A stretch of 56,708 nucleotides of DNA from CAG-390 sp045543615 (GCA_045543615.1 JAZPXL010000025.1:1-56708); one strand, 5' to 3'. Shown: positions 32,601-40,111, numbered from the stretch's first letter. The notes: generated by a model not told the origin, from the letters alone. Program-made: numbers and translations.

Positions 32601-34478
32601 GATGGCTTTCCATACTTGCTGAATTTGGCTGATGCTTAATTTTGTCTGGTTCAGCAATATGAAATGCTTATCAAGATCATTATCGTTAAAAAGAACATAG
32701 CATTCAGCTTGCAAGGATTGATCTCGTCCGGCTCTACCTGCTTCCTGAACATAATTTTCAAGGGAGTCCGATATATCATAGTGTATAACAAGCTTTACAT
32801 CGCTCTTGTCAACACCCATACCAAAAGCCGAGGTTGCTACAATAATTGATACTTCATTGTTCATGAATGCCTCTTGATTGACAATCTTGTCGTTGGCATC
32901 CATTTTCCCGTTGTACGGAAGCGCTTTAAAACCATCGCTCGTCAGTTTGGCGGCAAGCTCAAATGTGCGTTTTGTTCGTGAAACATAAACAATCGTCGGA
33001 CATTGCTTTTGAGCGATCAGCGTTCTCAATGCGCTGTATTTTTCTTCATCCGTTTCTTTGTGTAAGACGGTATAGTGAAGGTTTTCTCTCGTGGCTTTTG
33101 AAGCGAAGATCTCCAATGTCAAATCGAGCTTTTTATAGAAATAATCGCATATGTCAGAGATAACCTTTTGCTTTGCCGTTGCTGTAAAACAGGACACGGG
33201 GATGGGTTTGCGCTCGGTTTTCTTATCCTTTTGTAGCTTACGGATAAAATCACCGATATATAAATAATCCACTCTGAAGTCCTGCCCCCAAGCAGAGAAA
33301 CAATGCGCTTCATCGATAACAAAACGCACGATATTGCGCGACATCAAGAGTTTCTCTATCGTTTTTGAACGAAGCTGTTCGGGGGATATATAAAGCAGAG
33401 ATGCTTTGCCATTCTTTACTCTTTCGATGGCATCAGCGCGTTCGATGGGATTCATCATTCCATTAATGGTTACTGCGCCCTCGATGCCTTTCTCTACAAG
33501 GTTGTCAACTTGGTCTTTCATTAACGACTGAAGAGGAGAAATTACAACCGTAAGACCATGTGTTGCTCTCCCTGCCATAAGTGCAGGCAATTGGAATGTA
33601 ATTGATTTTCCACCACCTGTTGGGAATACGGCAAGAAGGGATTTTCCATCAACGGCTGCTTGTGCGGCAACTTCTTGCAACGAGATTTCATCACCCGCAA
33701 ACTTGCGGAAGCCGGGATAACCGAAGAAGGTTTTCAGCCACTTATGAATATCAAGAGCGTTGCGACAGTATTCGCAATGTTCTTCACATGGTGTATTACA
33801 TAAAAATTTTATAACATTTTCGATTTTGGGATAGTTATAGAGAAGCCAAGGCGGTGTGGTAGAATAATGATCATCACAACCGACTAAAGCGAGCGCATAC
33901 GCTAATTCTACGGGATAGTGCTTTATAAGAACGTCTAAATCTGCGTTTGCACATATCCTTCCTGAAAATTCATCACTAATCAGTTGTGCTAAATTATATT
34001 TATAAGGCTTGAAATCCACATAATCAAAAAATCCTTGGAATTCCTGATGGCTATAAAGCAAACCGCAATATATCATTTTGCGATTTTTTGACAACTGATA
34101 AAATGCATTTACTTCGTCATAAAACAAGGTGGATGCTTTGTGGCTATCGTTGACGGGATTATTTAATTCTTCGACTTGAAGCTTATCATCCTTAAGCAGT
34201 TTGTGATAAGGACGCTTGGGGAACATAAGAGGAGAAAGATAGAGCGTATCTATTACCTTCTGATGCAGAGCATCTCCAATGTGTGGATTGATGTGCTTCA
34301 TGTCGTGATGAACTATATTGTGACCGCATAGGAACTCCGCACCTGCCACGAAGGCACAAAACTCCGACACGGAAGGAGAATGAAAAACAGTTTTGTCACC
34401 TCTAACCGCGCCTATGTCAAGTATTTTGTTTTCATGGACACTAATTTCTGTGTCGAAGAATACTATGCTTTTTGCCAT
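29661..34478 (-). CDS. DEDDh exonuclease - RecQ helicase - UvrD-like helicase fusion
   Basis: A 1605-residue three-engine protein. ATG at 34478 (MAKSIVFFDTE) follows GGAGG by five bases; a TTG four codons earlier lies inside that site. Residues 1-~180 resemble a DnaQ-type 3'-5' exonuclease (VFFDTEISVHENKILDIGAV motif I; GHNIVHHDMKHIN motif II; NDSHKA motif III). A Cys/His cluster CNTPCEEHCEYC lies near 230. RecQ SF2 core: FPTGGGKSITFQLPA (~287), VIDEAHCFSAWGQDFR (~390), SFTATA-like CFTATAKQK, EAGRAGRDQ (~575), then a winged-helix-rich region. SF1A core: AAGPGSGKTRVLVHK (~1070), VIDEAQDMDE (~1180), GDDDQNIYEFRGS, STIHKSKGREFD (~1430), LYVGMTRAKSNL (~1465). Similar giants occur in mobile elements and are suspected of acting in anti-phage defence or element replication. 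Ten bases follow the upstream gene's stop to the TTG. Confidence 0.88.
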   Translation of the reverse strand: MAKSIVFFDTEISVHENKILDIGAVRGDKTVFHSPSVSEFCAFVAGAEFLCGHNIVHHDMKHINPHIGDALHQKVIDTLYLSPLMFPKRPYHKLLKDDKLQVEELNNPVNDSHKASTLFYDEVNAFYQLSKNRKMIYCGLLYSHQEFQGFFDYVDFKPYKYNLAQLISDEFSGRICANADLDVLIKHYPVELAYALALVGCDDHYSTTPPWLLYNYPKIENVIKFLCNTPCEEHCEYCRNALDIHKWLKTFFGYPGFRKFAGDEISLQEVAAQAAVDGKSLLAVFPTGGGKSITFQLPALMAGRATHGLTVVISPLQSLMKDQVDNLVEKGIEGAVTINGMMNPIERADAIERVKNGKASLLYISPEQLRSKTIEKLLMSRNIVRFVIDEAHCFSAWGQDFRVDYLYIGDFIRKLQKDKKTERKPIPVSCFTATAKQKVISDICDYFYKKLDLTLEIFASKATRENLHYTVLHKETDEEKYSALRTLIAQKQCPTIVYVSRTKRTFELAAKLTSDGFKALPYNGKMDANDKIVNQEAFMNNEVSIIVATSAFGMGVDKSDVKLVIHYDISDSLENYVQEAGRAGRDQSLQAECYVLFNDNDLDKHFILLNQTKLSISQIQQVWKAIKDLTQNRPNICCSALEIARQAGWDDSAGAEMETRVRTAISALETAGYIVRGRNVPKVFATSIRAKDMTEASYRIRSSSLFSEEQRTAALRIIKSLISSRSIATAGNDEAESRIDYLADNLALSKEAVIEAINLMRQEGLLEDYSDMSAYINDSDSHHKSSLILERFAKLERFILSKIDDEGANFGFKELNESAQAEGITTSTIKNIKTILYFLSIKNYVHKEENRDSVSVDVVPALGLKNLMDKFERRIELCRFILAELYAKAEQKEKEAEGEDLKPVVFSLVGLYKEYQNTPKMNIGGIPVELSDVEDALLYMSKIGALKLEGGFLVLYNAMEIKRIVRDNRIKYKVDDYRLLDEFYKQKIRQIHIVGEYANLMVRDYDAALQFVQDYFNMEFKKFIAKYFKGERAKEIERNITPDRYNQLFGELSDIQEEIINDISKYIVVAAGPGSGKTRVLVHKLASLYQLEDVKHEQMLMLTFSRAAATEFKKRLHTLIGNAANFIEIKTFHSYCFDLLGKIGTLEASENIVRDAAEMIRNGEVEQGKITKTVLVIDEAQDMDEHEFALVRALMAQNDDMRIIAVGDDDQNIYEFRGSNSVHLRTLIEQYGANKYEMVENYRSKANVVALANAFAETITNRMKVAPVEPVTEETGVVKITRHTSANMEEAVVQNLIATYTGGRACVLTNTNDEALRIMGLLLKYGKRAKLIQSLDGFRLINLVEVRVFLNAIKKDLHSPVIPDEIWNKAKKELFSKYYNSSCIDNIRKLVLDFEATHSVKYISDLEEFISESNYEDFYVDSEAEVIYVSTIHKSKGREFDSVYMMLKDAHGKNDEERRKLYVGMTRAKSNLFIHANTDLFAKYVLPDVIHVADSNDYSEPSEIVLQTTHRDVVLDYFKNKKELIFDLRSGTSLKIDDVYLSAELHGRDVRVAKFSKAFVETLEKLKTKGYVPTSSEVRFIVAWKGEEDNQETLIILTDIHFVKK

Positions 34479-34500
34479 ATTGGCCTCCAAATTGTTCTTA

Positions 34501-35436
34501 TCAAATGATTCTTACTATTGCGTGCAAGTTATCGATTATAAATTTTTGCGCTTCGATATTGTAAAGAGCAATGCTATACTCACCATTGCTACTGCTTCTG
34601 CGCTCAACGCTGATGCCCATTTCGCTACCGATATCACTCGGCAATTTATAGTTCTTTGCATCAAGCGAAACTACTTTCAGAATTCCAACGCTCAACAACC
34701 ACTCTGTAATATCCGTTGCTTTTAATTTCGCTGCACTCGTGTTTGTCTTTAACGCATTTATTCTGTCAGTAATCTGACTTATCATCAAAGGTGTTTCGGA
34801 GAATTCAAATTTTGCAAGCTCTGCCTGAGTGATTTCAAATGGCTCAGAAGGCTTGCGTCTAACTGATGCACCCGAATATGCTACGGAAGTTTTAGAGAAT
34901 TCAATAATTTCCGAAAGATGATCTCTTATGAAGCGTTGGGCATTCACATTACAACGAACATAGTATTTTGCCCGACCATTCTCTTTCATTACTTCATCCG
35001 TAGTGATGCCAAGATTTACTCCTTTTTGTGTAGGGCGTTTGGTCATCTTATTATTGCTCGTTGCGATTCTCGTCAAATATCCTTCATGCAAGAGCCAATT
35101 GTTCACCTCGGTTGCGGTAAATTTACGAGTAGATCTTAACGCATCGTTTATTCGCTTCGCAAAAGTGCTTATACCCACTCTCAACGCAGAGCATTCGATT
35201 CTTGCAAGAACATCGGGCGTGACGATCCACTCGTTAGTCTTATACATTTCTGTCAAGGCAGACGGATTTTCAATGATTTTAGATAAGATATCCGCTACAT
35301 ATAAAAAGCATTTTGATAGTCTTGGGTTGAGAGCAACCTCGCCGTCAGGGATAAGTGTGCCGTCAGTAGGATCAATGCCGATGGCTAATTTATCAATAAA
35401 TGATTTTGCGTAAGCAATCTTTTCTATTTCTGTCAT
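34501..35436 (-). CDS. hypothetical protein with two copies of a ~95-residue winged-helix-like module
   Basis: A 311-residue soluble protein of unknown function. The sequence contains an internal duplication: copy 1 (residues ~88-185: ISTFAKRINDAL ... VNNWLLHEGYLTRI ... RPTQKGVNLGITTDE ... RAKYYVRCNVNAQRFIRDHL) and copy 2 (~215-308: ISQITDRINALK ... ITEWLLSVGILKVV ... LPSDIGSEMGISVER ... GEYSIALYNIEAQKFIIDNL). Each copy looks like a helix-turn-helix/wing followed by a strand pair, so nucleic-acid binding is plausible. It sits 13 bases after the XRE gene and just before the helicase fusion, all in one direction, implying one functional set. Confidence 0.7.
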   Translation of the reverse strand: MTEIEKIAYAKSFIDKLAIGIDPTDGTLIPDGEVALNPRLSKCFLYVADILSKIIENPSALTEMYKTNEWIVTPDVLARIECSALRVGISTFAKRINDALRSTRKFTATEVNNWLLHEGYLTRIATSNNKMTKRPTQKGVNLGITTDEVMKENGRAKYYVRCNVNAQRFIRDHLSEIIEFSKTSVAYSGASVRRKPSEPFEITQAELAKFEFSETPLMISQITDRINALKTNTSAAKLKATDITEWLLSVGILKVVSLDAKNYKLPSDIGSEMGISVERRSSSNGEYSIALYNIEAQKFIIDNLHAIVRII

Positions 35437-35449
35437 GAGGTGTCCTCTC

Positions 35450-35659
35450 CTATTTATTAATATCTGTCACTTCCACAATGTCGGCAATGTCGCACTTCAA
35501 AGCGGTGCAAATGCGGACGAGCGTTTCCGTAGATACGTTTTCGTCCTTGTTGAGCTTTGTAAGTGTGCCACGGCTAATGCCGGAAAGCGCAAGTAAATCT
35601 TTTTTCTTCATTTTTCGGTCTATCAAGAGTTTCCATAGTTTGTTATAACAAACAGCCAT
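35450..35659 (-). CDS. XRE-family HTH regulator (Cro/C1-like)
   Basis: A 69-residue DNA-binding protein. ATG at 35659 (MAVCYNKLWKLLIDR) follows GAGGTG. The helix-turn-helix is KMKKKDLLALSGISRGTLTKLNKDENVSTETLVRICTALKCDIADIVEV, the compact family seen in conjugative and mobilisable elements of Clostridia. It is first in the leftward arm and faces the repeat array and the primase gene, so it is the natural candidate to control both arms. Confidence 0.88.
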   Translation of the reverse strand: MAVCYNKLWKLLIDRKMKKKDLLALSGISRGTLTKLNKDENVSTETLVRICTALKCDIADIVEVTDINK

Positions 35660-35824
35660 AGTTACACCTCTCCAAAATAAATATACATCAAAATTATACA
35701 CCATTTGAAGAAATTTTACAAGGGATTTTGCTCTTTTTGTTTTGAATATTTGGTAAAACTTTAAGCAAAAAGTCTATTTTCGTGTGCATTTTAGGGTGTA
35801 AGAGCAAAGATAAAGGCAATTGAG

Positions 35825-35858
35825 TCCGTTCCTTTCGGGGAGCGGATTTTTTTATTTT
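35825..35858 (+). terminator. orphan rho-independent terminator
   Basis: Stem TCCGTTCC / GGAGCGGA (35825-35832, 35839-35846; one wobble), followed by TTTTTTTATTTT on the plus strand. No gene lies upstream on this strand, so it may end a short RNA from the 35660-35825 region or an antisense transcript. Confidence 0.75.
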
Positions 35859-35892
35859 CCAAACAAATTTCAAAAAAGGGGGTTAAAAAATG

Positions 35893-36186
35893 CCGTTTTC
35901 GTGAGCTACCTATGAGGAAATTAAAATTATTTTTGCATAATCCTTCAATTTTCGCTCTTGCCGAGGCTTATAGGTGGGGAGCAAAAAAATATTTTTGCAA
36001 AATCCTTCATTTTTTCGCTTTCTCGTGAGTTTAGAGTGAGGAATAAAAACTTTTTTTGCACAAGAGGTTGACTTTTGACCGCTCCCGTGAGTTTAGAGTG
36101 GGGTAAAGAAATCAATTATGAAATTTGTGTGAATTATTTTGAAACCCCTTGAATTTTAGCCTCTCCCAAGGCTTTAGAGTGAGGAG
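35893..36186 (+). repeat. five degenerate ~62-bp direct repeats (candidate origin or control region)
   Basis: Five copies of a motif near CGCTCnCGTGAG followed by TTTAGAGTGAGG begin at about 35893, 35953, 36016, 36079 and 36159. Units 2, 3 and 5 are preceded by AATCCTTCAATTTT-like stretches. Cores are 61-63 bp apart except the last (~81). Copies 3 and 4 agree best. They fill most of the 634-bp gap between the XRE gene and the primase, with no ORF of note. Spacing suggests iterons or a folded RNA, not a CRISPR. Confidence 0.75.
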
Positions 36187-36293
36187 AAAAATTTTTCATA
36201 AGAAATTTAGCAGATTTTTTCCGAAACGCCATTCTCGTTTCCATTAGAAGGCAGAAAGGCACAAACAGAATAATCAAGAAAGGAGGTAACTCG

Positions 36294-36404
36294 ATGAGCA
36301 TAAAACACAATATCAAAATGAAAGGAGGTAGTAACAATGCAGGATTTTATGGCAGATCTGAAGGCGCAACGCATTTGGTTTCATTGGCATTGGGAGAAAG
36401 ATAA
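36294..36404 (+). CDS. possible small leader ORF overlapping the primase start
   Basis: A 36-codon frame (MSIKHNIKMKGGSNN...) opens seven bases after a strong AAAGGAGGT and overlaps the first 68 bases of the primase gene in another frame. Its own sequence contains the primase ribosome-binding site, so ribosomes reading it could unmask or block that site. There is no homology or family support, and it may be non-coding. Confidence 0.3.
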   Translation: MSIKHNIKMKGGSNNAGFYGRSEGATHLVSLALGER

Positions 36405-38670
36405 GGACGGTCGCATGACAAAAGTACCGCACTCCGCAAATGGTGGCTCAACAGGCACATCTGCAAATTGGGCGCATACGTGGGTGACCTACGATGAGGC
36501 TCTTGCTACGAAGGAAACACATAACGCATCTGGACTCGGCTTCAAGGTGCCGGACGGATACTTTTTCCTTGATGCCGATGACTATGCTCTTGATGACCCC
36601 TTGATGCAAGAACTCTTACAACGTTTCAACTCTTATACAGAACGTTCGGTCAGCTGTGGCGGCATCCATATTTATGGCAAATGTGATAGAGCCAAGCTCC
36701 CCTTTATAACCAATAAGGAAGACAAACAAAAGCTCGCCCCTGCCTACTATATGAAAAATCCCCATAACCGCTTGGAGCTGTATATCGGTGGTTTAACGGA
36801 TAGATTTGCCGTATACACCGGGGATGTTGTGTGGGAAGAACCTTTAAAGGAATGCACCGATGCTGTGCTTGCTACCCTTGAAAACAATATGAAACGTGAG
36901 GAAATACCCCAAGCACACTCCGTAAACGCTCCCGGTAGTTATCTTTCGGACGATTCTGTTATTATCAAGGCTTCGGCATCCAAGCAAGGAGAAAAGTTCA
37001 AAGCCCTGTGGAACGGAGAAATCCCCGAAGGCAAGACCCATAGCGAAGCCGACCTCTCCCTTTGTACCATTCTCGCATTTTGGTGCGGTGGTGACACCGA
37101 GCAGATGGACAGGCTCTTTAGGTCATCCTGTCTTATGCGTGAAAAATGGGAGCGGGACGATTACCGTAGCGCTACACTTGAAAAAGCGGTTAATGCTACT
37201 ACATCATTTTACTCTCCTATTATCACTTCTGCTGCCGATGATTTTGCCGACACCTCAAATCGACTTTATGAGCTTGACCCTGCCAACAACAAACGCTACA
37301 GCGGTGGAGATATCGGCTTCGGCAGACTCTTTGCAGATATGTACAAGGACATCGCACGTTATGTGCCTGAACGCAAGAAATGGTACATATTCGATGGTAA
37401 GCGGTGGGTTACGGACATTGGTGGTCTTAAAGCTATGGAGCTTGCCAAGGAGCTATCCGATGCCCTTATCGTATATACCGCAAGCATTCGTGATGAGACC
37501 CGCCGTACTGCCTTTTTAGAGGTGTGTAAGAAATGGGTACAACGTCGTTTCCGTGAGACCTACCTCAAAGAAGCACAAAGCGTGTATCCCGTCAGTATGG
37601 AAAAATTTGATACTGACCGCTATCTCCTTAATTGTAATAACGGTACTCTTGACCTTCGCACTATGGAGTTCCGTGAGCATCGCCCCGAGGACTTCTTCAC
37701 CAAAATCTCCAAGGTAGATTATATCCCCTCTGCAGAAAGTCCTCGTTTTGAAAAGTTCATAGAGGAAATCACAAGCGGTGATAAGGAAAAAGCACGATTC
37801 CTTCAGAAAGCCTTGGGCTACGGCATTAGCGGTGACACACGTTTTGAATGCATTTTCTTCCTTTTCGGTGAGCTTACGCGCAATGGTAAAGGAACGCTTA
37901 TGGAAAGTTGCCTCTTGGTGCTTGGTGACTACGGCAGAGCCGTGCGCCCCGAAACCATAGCGCAGAAAAACAATACGAACAGCCAATCTCCAAGCGAGGA
38001 CATCGCAAGGCTTGCAGGCATTCGTTTTGCCAACATTTCCGAGCCGAGCAGAGGTCTGCTTTTGAACGCGGCACAGGTCAAAAGTATGACGGGTAACGAT
38101 ACTATGAACGCTCGTTTCCTTAACGAGAACTCCTTTGATTTCAAGCCACAATTCAAAATGTATGTCAACACGAACTATCTTCCCGTTATTACCGATATGA
38201 CTCTCTTCCAAAGTGGGCGTGTGGTAATCATTCCGTTTAACCGACATTTTGAGGAATGGGAGCAAGACCGTACTCTCAAAGAGGAATTCTCCAAGCCGAA
38301 CACCCAAAGTGCAATTCTTAATTGGCTCGTCGAGGGCTATAGATTACTCCGAAAGGAAGGCTTGAAACAGCCGAAATCCGTTATTGACGCCACATATGCC
38401 TACTACCACGAAAGCAATAAAATGGCGCAGTTTGCGGAAGAAAAACTTGAAGAGGATATTGAGGGGGAAATTCGCACCTCGGCTCTCTACGATAACTACC
38501 GTCATTGGTGTGGCGTTAACGGCTTCTTTGCCGAAAGCAATCGTAATTTTATCAACGAGCTTCGCAAAATGGGTACGATAGAACGTCGCAGACCCAAGAC
38601 GGGTGGTGAGAAAACCACACTCCTTCTCGGCTATAAGCTGAAAAATGAGTTTGAGGATTTTCTCGCATAA
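36337..38670 (+). CDS. primase-polymerase with SF3 (D5/P4-type) helicase domain
   Basis: A 777-residue replication protein. The N-terminal third looks like an archaeo-eukaryotic primase (PrimPol): GLGFKVPDGYFFLDADDYALDD gives the DxD metal site (~residues 75-77), and SVSCGGIHIYGK (~107-118) the S-x-G-x-H-like motif. A D5_N-type region follows (YLLNCNNGTLDLRTMEF). The SF3 helicase has Walker A FGELTRNGKGTLME (~residues 509-522), Walker B-like RFANISEPSRG and the C motif region FKMYVNTNYLPVI. Strong AAAGGAGG precedes the ATG. It starts replication of P4-like satellites, phages and some plasmids. The repeat array immediately upstream could be its origin. Confidence 0.9.
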   Translation: MQDFMADLKAQRIWFHWHWEKDKDGRMTKVPHSANGGSTGTSANWAHTWVTYDEALATKETHNASGLGFKVPDGYFFLDADDYALDDPLMQELLQRFNSYTERSVSCGGIHIYGKCDRAKLPFITNKEDKQKLAPAYYMKNPHNRLELYIGGLTDRFAVYTGDVVWEEPLKECTDAVLATLENNMKREEIPQAHSVNAPGSYLSDDSVIIKASASKQGEKFKALWNGEIPEGKTHSEADLSLCTILAFWCGGDTEQMDRLFRSSCLMREKWERDDYRSATLEKAVNATTSFYSPIITSAADDFADTSNRLYELDPANNKRYSGGDIGFGRLFADMYKDIARYVPERKKWYIFDGKRWVTDIGGLKAMELAKELSDALIVYTASIRDETRRTAFLEVCKKWVQRRFRETYLKEAQSVYPVSMEKFDTDRYLLNCNNGTLDLRTMEFREHRPEDFFTKISKVDYIPSAESPRFEKFIEEITSGDKEKARFLQKALGYGISGDTRFECIFFLFGELTRNGKGTLMESCLLVLGDYGRAVRPETIAQKNNTNSQSPSEDIARLAGIRFANISEPSRGLLLNAAQVKSMTGNDTMNARFLNENSFDFKPQFKMYVNTNYLPVITDMTLFQSGRVVIIPFNRHFEEWEQDRTLKEEFSKPNTQSAILNWLVEGYRLLRKEGLKQPKSVIDATYAYYHESNKMAQFAEEKLEEDIEGEIRTSALYDNYRHWCGVNGFFAESNRNFINELRKMGTIERRRPKTGGEKTTLLLGYKLKNEFEDFLA

Positions 38671-38676
38671 CCGCTT

Positions 38677-38760
38677 GGGGCAGATGTGGCAGGTTTTTAT
38701 AGTCCTTTCTCTTATAGAGGAAATATAGAACCTACTAAAAATTACTGCCACATCTGCCCC
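38677..38760 (+). repeat. 16-bp perfect inverted repeat after the primase gene
   Basis: GGGGCAGATGTGGCAG (38677-38692) and its exact complement (38745-38760) are separated by 52 bases. No U-run follows, so it is not a standard terminator. It begins six bases after the primase stop and could stabilise or process the message, or be a DNA site of the element. Confidence 0.8.
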
Positions 38761-38784
38761 GAAGAAAAAACAAGGAGGTTTTTT

Positions 38785-38939
38785 ATGATTTTAATTCGTA
38801 GCCCTTGTGTGGACTAAAGTTCTGCCTCAGATATTTTTCTCCATGTGACCGGGAGGGGGATGCATATCTTACCCGCTATTATATCGACAACGGGCAGGGG
38901 CAGCCACGCACAAAAACCGGTATTCAAACGGGGTATTAA
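38785..38939 (+). pseudogene. possible remnant of a small gene (frameshifted)
   Basis: A strong AAGGAGG is followed by ATG at 38785, but the frame stops after ten codons (MILIRSPCVD). A different frame then stays open from about 38800 to the TAA at 38937-38939, with plausible protein composition (FCLRYFSPCDREGDAYL, YYIDNGQGQPRTKTGIQ). One indel near 38805-38815 would join them. No family is recognised. Confidence 0.3.
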
Positions 38940-38991
38940 CCCCTATTCAAACAAACACAAAAAATTCTATTCAAAAAGGAGTATTTTTACT

Positions 38992-39933
38992 ATGACAATC
39001 GACACCATTAACGAAAGAGACTACGCTGTGGCTATGCCCGAATACGATTATGCGTTTTGGAACGCAGCAAAGCGTAAGCCTCACAATGCAAACGAACTCA
39101 AAAAAGGTATCACCAATGAAAGCGGTGCATATCTTCCTATTCAGGCTAATTCCAAGATGACCGCAGCTCTTAAGAGAGAAAGCGTATTCCGTCCTCTCGC
39201 CACCATTGCTTATATGAGAGACCACGGTGGCATCATTCTCGCAAAGCACTGTGTTGAAGACAGTTGCTGGACTCCCGAAAACGGAATGTATACCTTTGGC
39301 AATGGTATGGGTGAGTTCACCGAATACAATATTAAGTCGCATAAGCTCGGAACGCTTCTTAAATATGACGAGGCATATATGAGCGATATCGGTCTTGATA
39401 TCGAAAACCACCTCATCGACAGCATTGCAAAAAGCTTCGGTGCTATGGAAGATGCTGCCTATGTAAACGGCAAGGGCGATATTCAGCCTACAGGCATTCT
39501 CCATAACACTCGTGGCGCAGAAATCGGCGTGTCCACCTCGGATCTCACCTACGAAGATGTTCTTAAGCTCTTCTTCTCGGTCAAGCCGAAGTACCGCAAG
39601 AGAGGTGTTTGGATGATGAACGACGAGACCGCATATTATCTTCGTACCCTCAAAGACGAAAGCGGCAATTACATCTGGAATCACGCTAACGATACCATCC
39701 TCGGCAAGCCTGTACATATTTGTAACGATATGCCGAGTATCGGTGTCGGGGATAAGCCTATTGCGTTCGGTGATTTTTCCTACTATTGGATTATTATCCG
39801 TGACGACGTAAGCGTAAAGGTTCTTAACGAACTTTATCACGATGATGGGCAGATTGGCTATATTGCTCGTGAGTATCTCGATGCAAAGCTCATCCGCCCC
39901 GAAGCAATCAAGGTCATTCAAGTGACCGAGTGA
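38992..39933 (+). CDS. HK97-fold phage major capsid protein
   Basis: A 313-residue capsid protein. ATG at 38992 (MTIDTINERDY) follows AAAAAGGAG; upstream in-frame codons are not protein-like. Family features are ITNESGAYLPIQANSKMTAALKRESVFRPLATI (residues ~42-75), GMGEFTEYNIKSHKLGTLLKYDEAYMSDIGLDIENHLIDSIAKSFGAMEDAAYVNGKG (A-domain helix and P-loop regions) and PTGIL followed by VWMMNDETAYYLRTLKD. There is no N-terminal delta/scaffold region, and no protease, portal, terminase or tail gene nearby. The element thus encodes only a shell protein. It may package with a helper phage's machinery, or have been repurposed. Confidence 0.88.
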   Translation: MTIDTINERDYAVAMPEYDYAFWNAAKRKPHNANELKKGITNESGAYLPIQANSKMTAALKRESVFRPLATIAYMRDHGGIILAKHCVEDSCWTPENGMYTFGNGMGEFTEYNIKSHKLGTLLKYDEAYMSDIGLDIENHLIDSIAKSFGAMEDAAYVNGKGDIQPTGILHNTRGAEIGVSTSDLTYEDVLKLFFSVKPKYRKRGVWMMNDETAYYLRTLKDESGNYIWNHANDTILGKPVHICNDMPSIGVGDKPIAFGDFSYYWIIIRDDVSVKVLNELYHDDGQIGYIAREYLDAKLIRPEAIKVIQVTE

Positions 39934-39943
39934 GGTCGTGCCT

Positions 39944-40111
39944 ATGGATGAAAACAAGGAACGTTCTCACAAGACCGAAACCATCATTGACGGTGTGGTC
40001 TATATCGTGGAATCGGTGAGTGCCGATGCCGCAAAGGATACTATGTACGGCAAGGTGAAAAAGCTCATTCTTGACCACGCAAAGTTATCCGAAAATTCAA
40101 AAGTATCTTAA
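39944..40111 (+). CDS. TnpW-like small transposon-encoded protein
   Basis: A 55-residue protein whose core IIDGVVYIVESVSADAAKDTMYGKVKKLILDHA resembles the TnpW family (IGGTTYxVxxHFxxxxKETxxDKIxRLI) encoded next to serine recombinases in Tn4451/Tn1549-like elements. It starts ten bases after the capsid stop with GAGGT upstream and ends 75 bases before the recombinase. Function is unknown; a role in recombination or its control is inferred from constant association. Confidence 0.65.
   Translation: MDENKERSHKTETIIDGVVYIVESVSADAAKDTMYGKVKKLILDHAKLSENSKVS

Noticed and set aside
29661..34478. Two adjacent helicase genes (RecQ and UvrD) rather than one fusion
   Set aside because: The frame is continuous for 1605 codons, with no internal stop or ribosome-binding site between the two motor cores.
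35893..36186. CRISPR array
   Set aside because: The repeat units are degenerate, the spacing is irregular in the last unit, the intervening sequence is itself partly repeated, and no cas genes are nearby.
38677..38760. Rho-independent terminator after the primase
   Set aside because: The stem is strong but the loop is 52 bases and no U-run follows on either strand.
38845..38991. N-terminal extension of the capsid protein
   Set aside because: The 49 in-frame upstream codons are not protein-like and lack a ribosome-binding site, whereas AAAAAGGAG precedes the ATG at 38992.
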